NCBI RefSeq assembly: GCF_030811535.1
Contig: NZ_JAUSQX010000001.1
Coordinates: 1,798,001-1,862,000, forward strand
Origin: Trueperella bonasi
GTDB lineage: Bacteria > Actinomycetota > Actinomycetes > Actinomycetales > Actinomycetaceae
Length of the DNA stretch: 64,000 nucleotides
Direction of reading: 5' to 3'
Made by a program: the position numbers and the translations under genes. Positions within the stretch are counted from its first letter, which is position 1, and every line of letters begins with the position of its first letter. Shown piece by piece: positions 60,823 through 64,000 of this stretch. The notes under the pieces were generated by a model. The model was not told the origin of the DNA. It ran no database searches and saw only the letters and a program-made list of their open reading frames with translations.

Positions 60823-62628
60823 GTGCTTAACTTAAGGCCCACAACTGTGCAGGAGGTTCGCTCGCGGGCCTCCGCGTTCTCAACGGTGTCACTAGCAATC
60901 GTGATTAGCCCGCAGATCGTCTTGCGGGCCATGTCCTATTCGCAGCGTTCCACCGGTGGTTTTATCGCCTTGGGCGTCGCGCTTGCTACGTTCGTGGCAG
61001 CCATTTTGGTTTCACATCGGCTTTTTCAATGTGTCCCACGCCGGCTATCCCACCAGCTTGCACAGCGCCATATTGCGCATTGGGCTGGATTGTTTGTGGC
61101 TGCTGCTCGAATTCTTGGGTATGCCCTCCTTGTTATTTTGGGGGTTGAGCTTGCAGTTGGATCGGTTAACGCTGTTGTGGATATTGCGTGGAACGCGTGG
61201 TTGGATCCGATTTTCATTATCGTGATGGCGATACCTGTGCTCACCGGCCTTGGAAAATGGCGCCAAAGTTGGATAACGGGAGTGTCGATTATTGCCAGTC
61301 TTGCACTCGTGGTGATTCTTACCTTCGGATTGGCGCAAGAAGCGATTGGTGCAATCGACTTTGAAAATATTCGACTTGCCCGCGAGGATGCGCTTGCAAC
61401 AGAACTGGCTCCCGACGTCACACAGGCCTACTTTGAGGCAGCTATTGGGGGCGCGCTCGTGGGCGCGGTGATTTCTTTGATCTCAGAACGGGTCATGGCA
61501 CCAAACGATCAACGGCGTGTTCACCCGCGCGCATTATTGTACGTGGGCCTGGCAATGTTCTTCATTATTGGCGTGAGTTTGTATTTTGTTGTGCTATTGC
61601 ACATGCCAACCAGGCGAGTGGCCATCCCATCCCTTTCTATCGCATTCGCGTTCTTCGGCCACGCGGGCCAAGCGGTCCTCGCCATTTTCTATGTTGTGCT
61701 TGGGTTGGGCGTGGTTTACGCATCGTACAGTCAGCTGCCACAACTGTTGCGTGAACTTTCACTGGATGGCCTACTGCCGCGTAGGCTCGCTGCTGCTGAT
61801 GCCATCGGGCCAAGGCGCTTGATTATTGCACTGATCGCTACGATGGCCGCGGTGGTAACGATTATTCTTGATTCTGCACGCTCGATTTCCGCAGTTTTTG
61901 TGATGACGGTTTATACAGCGCTTGTTGTTACCTCCACGGCCATGATCCTTCGATCAAGATCGATCCTGAATGATTCGGTAAATTCTGCCGAACGGCGCAC
62001 AGCACGTTTAAACGCGTGGCTTTTCCTCGGTTACGCAGTATTTGCGCTGACGGTTGTTATCGCTGTCGTGCTGACCCAACCCGCCTGGGCTTCAGCCGGA
62101 CTTGTTGCTCTGTGCGTCCCCGCAGCGTTCCTTGTTGCACATTCGCGCGGTCAGAGCAAAATCACCGAACAGTTGCGGCTGGAAGCAACTCCCGCTGGGC
62201 GCCACCTACCGACGCGCGTCCACGGATTGGTTCTCATTGAGCGAGTAGACGAAGCAACGATCCAGGCTGTTACGTGGGCCCGCGCGATGAGGCTGTCATC
62301 ACTGACCGGCGTCGTGATCGATATTGATCCTGTACAGACAAAGAAAATCCGGCAGGCATGGGCGGATTCCCTTGTGCCGGTTGAATTGACGATTCTGGGT
62401 GAACCGAGGGGCGCATTACGCGGACCGTTAATCGAGTACGTCCGGGCACGGCGTGAAAATAGTCCGAATGATTTGATCGCCATATTCATTCCGCGTGTCA
62501 TCTCAGTTACCTGGGCACAGCAGTTCACTCTTCGGCATTCAACGCCAAGAGTGGTATCCGACCTGCGTCGCGAACCCAATGTAATTATTGCCGAGGTGCC
62601 ATACCGCCTGGGAGAGGAGGACTCATGA
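60823..62628 (+). CDS. APC superfamily permease, divergent
   Basis: A 601-residue membrane protein with about twelve transmembrane segments (residues ~15-440) and a cytoplasmic C-terminal domain of ~150 residues (VHGLVLIERVDEATIQAV ... LTILGEPRGALRGPLIEYV). The size and layout match KimA-like and amino-acid permeases; the gene sits opposite the TrkA pair. However, the usual substrate motif near helix 1 (ALSSVAYxPEE-like) reads TVSLAIVISPQIVLRAM, and the Gly-rich stretch after helix 2 is also replaced. Substrate is therefore open. It overlaps the RNA methyltransferase by four bases. Confidence 0.82.
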   Translation: MLNLRPTTVQEVRSRASAFSTVSLAIVISPQIVLRAMSYSQRSTGGFIALGVALATFVAAILVSHRLFQCVPRRLSHQLAQRHIAHWAGLFVAAARILGYALLVILGVELAVGSVNAVVDIAWNAWLDPIFIIVMAIPVLTGLGKWRQSWITGVSIIASLALVVILTFGLAQEAIGAIDFENIRLAREDALATELAPDVTQAYFEAAIGGALVGAVISLISERVMAPNDQRRVHPRALLYVGLAMFFIIGVSLYFVVLLHMPTRRVAIPSLSIAFAFFGHAGQAVLAIFYVVLGLGVVYASYSQLPQLLRELSLDGLLPRRLAAADAIGPRRLIIALIATMAAVVTIILDSARSISAVFVMTVYTALVVTSTAMILRSRSILNDSVNSAERRTARLNAWLFLGYAVFALTVVIAVVLTQPAWASAGLVALCVPAAFLVAHSRGQSKITEQLRLEATPAGRHLPTRVHGLVLIERVDEATIQAVTWARAMRLSSLTGVVIDIDPVQTKKIRQAWADSLVPVELTILGEPRGALRGPLIEYVRARRENSPNDLIAIFIPRVISVTWAQQFTLRHSTPRVVSDLRREPNVIIAEVPYRLGEEDS

Positions 62629-63827
62629 AGTTGACGATTGAGGATATCGGGCATGGTGGCGTTGGTGTTGCCCGTTATGAAGGTCAAGTTATTTTCGTAC
62701 GCGGGGCGTTGCCGGGTGAAATTGTGGAGGCCGTGTTTACTTCTCGAAAGTCGAAATATTCTACCGCCCTCGTCACTGGCGTGATCGAACCTAGCGAGTT
62801 TCGAGTTGACCACCCGTGGCCCGTGGGTGCTGCCGGCTACACCGGCGCAGCGGACTTTGGGCACGTCACTACCCAGGGCCAGCTAGCGCTGAAAACCCAA
62901 GTAATTCGAAATACGGTGCGGCGCATTGGTGGTGAGGAACTTTTCCGAACTATCGAGCACTTGGGCGTGGAGGTGCGCGCAATCGACAGCGGCAAAGGCT
63001 GGGGGACCCGCACGCGATACGAGGTGACGAAACTAGAGTCCGGGGTTGGCATGTTTCGGGAGAAATCCCATGAGCTCGTGGCAATAGAAGAAATGCCGCT
63101 CGCTCTGCCAGATCTAGCAGAGCTCAAACTGTGGGCTTCGGCGTGGGATTCGTACATTAAACCGGGTACCCGGCTCAAGGCTGTTGCACCAGCGTCGGGC
63201 GACAACGTCGTCGTCGCTGGCGATGTCGTGTGGTCCGCGCCCGGGCTCAAGGCAACTGAGCACATTTGGGAACGCGCAAGCACAGAAGATGACATCTATG
63301 ACTATCGCATGAATGCGAAAGGATTTTGGCAAGTCCACTTTCGGGCCCCGAGTACTCTTTTGACATCCGTGCTGGCCGGTGCGCAAGTACTATCGGGGGA
63401 ATATGTGGCAGAGCTATTCTCCGGGGCGGGCCTGTTCACTTTGCCCCTCGCGCAAAAAGTGGGAAAGAACGGAAGAGTAGATGCCTTTGAAGGGTCGCAA
63501 AGCGCGGTGGCCGACGCCCGCTACAATCTTCGGCACACCCCGTGGGCGCACGCCAATGTGGCAAAGATCGACCATGGGATTGTACGCGAAATTGAGGGCG
63601 CCGACGTCGTCATTGCCGATCCGCCACGCGCCGGACTTGGCCGTGGACTCGCAGAAAACCTCGGCCGGCTCTCCGCGCGTAAAATCGTCTTGGTGTCGTG
63701 TGATCCCGCGGCGATGGCAAGAGACGTGGCACAATTGGTGGCAAGTGGTAGAAAAGTTGAGAGCATGGACGCAATCGATATTTTCCCGAACACGCATCAC
63801 GTCGAAATAGTGACAGCCTTGAGCTAA
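62625..63827 (+). CDS. Class I SAM-dependent RNA methyltransferase, TrmA/RumA family
   Basis: A 400-residue enzyme that probably makes 5-methyluridine in tRNA or rRNA. An N-terminal TRAM RNA-binding domain (LTIEDIGHGGVGVARYEGQV in part) is followed by the Rossmann methyltransferase core: ELFSGAGLFTLPLAQ (SAM site), VIADPPRAGLGRG, and LVSCDPAAMARDVAQL with the catalytic cysteine. There is no cysteine cluster for Fe-S. It overlaps the permease gene by four bases, a pairing also seen in mycobacteria (from memory). Confidence 0.93.
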   Translation: MKLTIEDIGHGGVGVARYEGQVIFVRGALPGEIVEAVFTSRKSKYSTALVTGVIEPSEFRVDHPWPVGAAGYTGAADFGHVTTQGQLALKTQVIRNTVRRIGGEELFRTIEHLGVEVRAIDSGKGWGTRTRYEVTKLESGVGMFREKSHELVAIEEMPLALPDLAELKLWASAWDSYIKPGTRLKAVAPASGDNVVVAGDVVWSAPGLKATEHIWERASTEDDIYDYRMNAKGFWQVHFRAPSTLLTSVLAGAQVLSGEYVAELFSGAGLFTLPLAQKVGKNGRVDAFEGSQSAVADARYNLRHTPWAHANVAKIDHGIVREIEGADVVIADPPRAGLGRGLAENLGRLSARKIVLVSCDPAAMARDVAQLVASGRKVESMDAIDIFPNTHHVEIVTALS

Positions 63828-63858
63828 ATGGTCGAAATCTAATGGACGCAGCGGCACG

Positions 63859-63882
63859 ATCTTGATAGTTTGATGTCAAGAT
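63859..63882 (+). promoter_or_regulatory. Inverted repeat upstream of aconitase
   Basis: ATCTTGA (63859-63865) and TCAAGAT (63876-63882) form a dyad with a ten-base spacer, about 40 bases before the acnA start. It may be an operator or a weak terminator. Confidence 0.3.
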
Positions 63883-63921
63883 AGTTTTATGGGCTCAACT
63901 GGCAAGCGTTTAAGGAGAGCT

Positions 63922-64000
63922 ATGAGCATTGATAGTTTCAAGGCCAAGTCCACTTTAGAAGTTGACGGCAAAGAATATGAGATCTACCGTCTAGACGCAG
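63922..64000 (+). CDS. acnA: Aconitate hydratase, N-terminus (partial)
   Basis: Only the first 26 residues lie in the window: MSIDSFKAKSTLEVDGKEYE then IYRLDA. This matches the start of AcnA-type aconitases, which convert citrate to isocitrate using a 4Fe-4S cluster. The ATG has AAGGAG about five bases upstream. The rest continues off the right edge. Confidence 0.85.
   Translation, partial: MSIDSFKAKSTLEVDGKEYEIYRLDA

Overview
The window is a stretch of actinobacterial chromosome with moderate-to-high GC by eye. Several core genes are actinobacterial hallmarks: polyphosphate glucokinase, SepH, DUF3052, DUF3043, DUF4191, DUF4192, DUF4193, DUF3710, DUF3159 and DUF5998 proteins, a class II DAHP synthase, PPi-dependent phosphofructokinase and a HrdB/SigA-type sigma factor. 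The moderate base composition and the gene set fit a host-associated Actinomycetaceae-like organism (Trueperella/Arcanobacterium/Actinomyces relatives); this is inference, not a match. Parts of the gene order recall, from memory, two conserved mycobacterial neighbourhoods: aceE/DUF3052, Nif3/CT398, E2, pepA, ErpA, TrpD/DEDD exonuclease, AroG/PknL/IdsA; and CeoB/CeoC, APC permease, TrmA-like.

Layout. 1-1351: an ABC exporter subunit running off the left edge. 1523-4624: an accessory, decaying patch with a GNAT acetyltransferase, a broken MNT nucleotidyltransferase, a frameshifted small ORF, an intact PD-(D/E)XK nuclease-like gene and a broken MetE-like gene. 4712-14792: aceE, DUF3052, tRNA-Val, a fluoride channel pair, Nif3, a CT398-type coiled-coil protein, yaaA, RNase P RNA (rnpB), ppgK, map, a small acidic protein and a histidine phosphatase. 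14888-18283: a carbohydrate kinase / G3P-dehydrogenase-like / DeoR regulator cassette. 18299-31897: membrane proteins, an MFS transporter, lpd-sucB, pepA, an M20 peptidase with a glycerate-kinase-like protein, erpA, an FKBP lipoprotein and sodA. 32094-43484: pseudo-receiver/trpD, an Lrp-type domain, a DEDD/GIY-YIG protein, PPi-PFK, aroG, a PASTA kinase, a LysM transglycosylase and a polyprenyl synthase. 43599-64000: DUF4192, a stress protein, sigA, an exonuclease, parE, two double-GNAT proteins, parC, DUF5998, a phosphodiesterase, sepH, a DUF4193/DUF3710/OB/DUF3159 run, a TrkA pair, an APC permease, an RNA methyltransferase and the start of aconitase.

How the genes work together. AceE (E1), SucB (E2) and Lpd (E3) supply a 2-oxoacid dehydrogenase complex from two separate loci. 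PPi-PFK and polyphosphate glucokinase point to phosphate-anhydride-driven glycolysis. AroG and TrpD serve aromatic biosynthesis. The PASTA kinase, LysM transglycosylase and SepH serve the cell wall and division. ParE/ParC decatenate chromosomes. The TrkA pair faces a permease that may move potassium.

Two features stand out. First, the principal sigma factor carries two SAP/Rho-N-like modules and a long acidic tract where other actinobacterial sigma factors have region 1.1 or a basic tail. Second, at least eighteen genes have a TANNNT-like -10 element exactly 6 or 7 bases before the start codon, which implies widespread leaderless transcription and helps to fix many starts. No CRISPR array, insertion sequence or complete defence island was seen.
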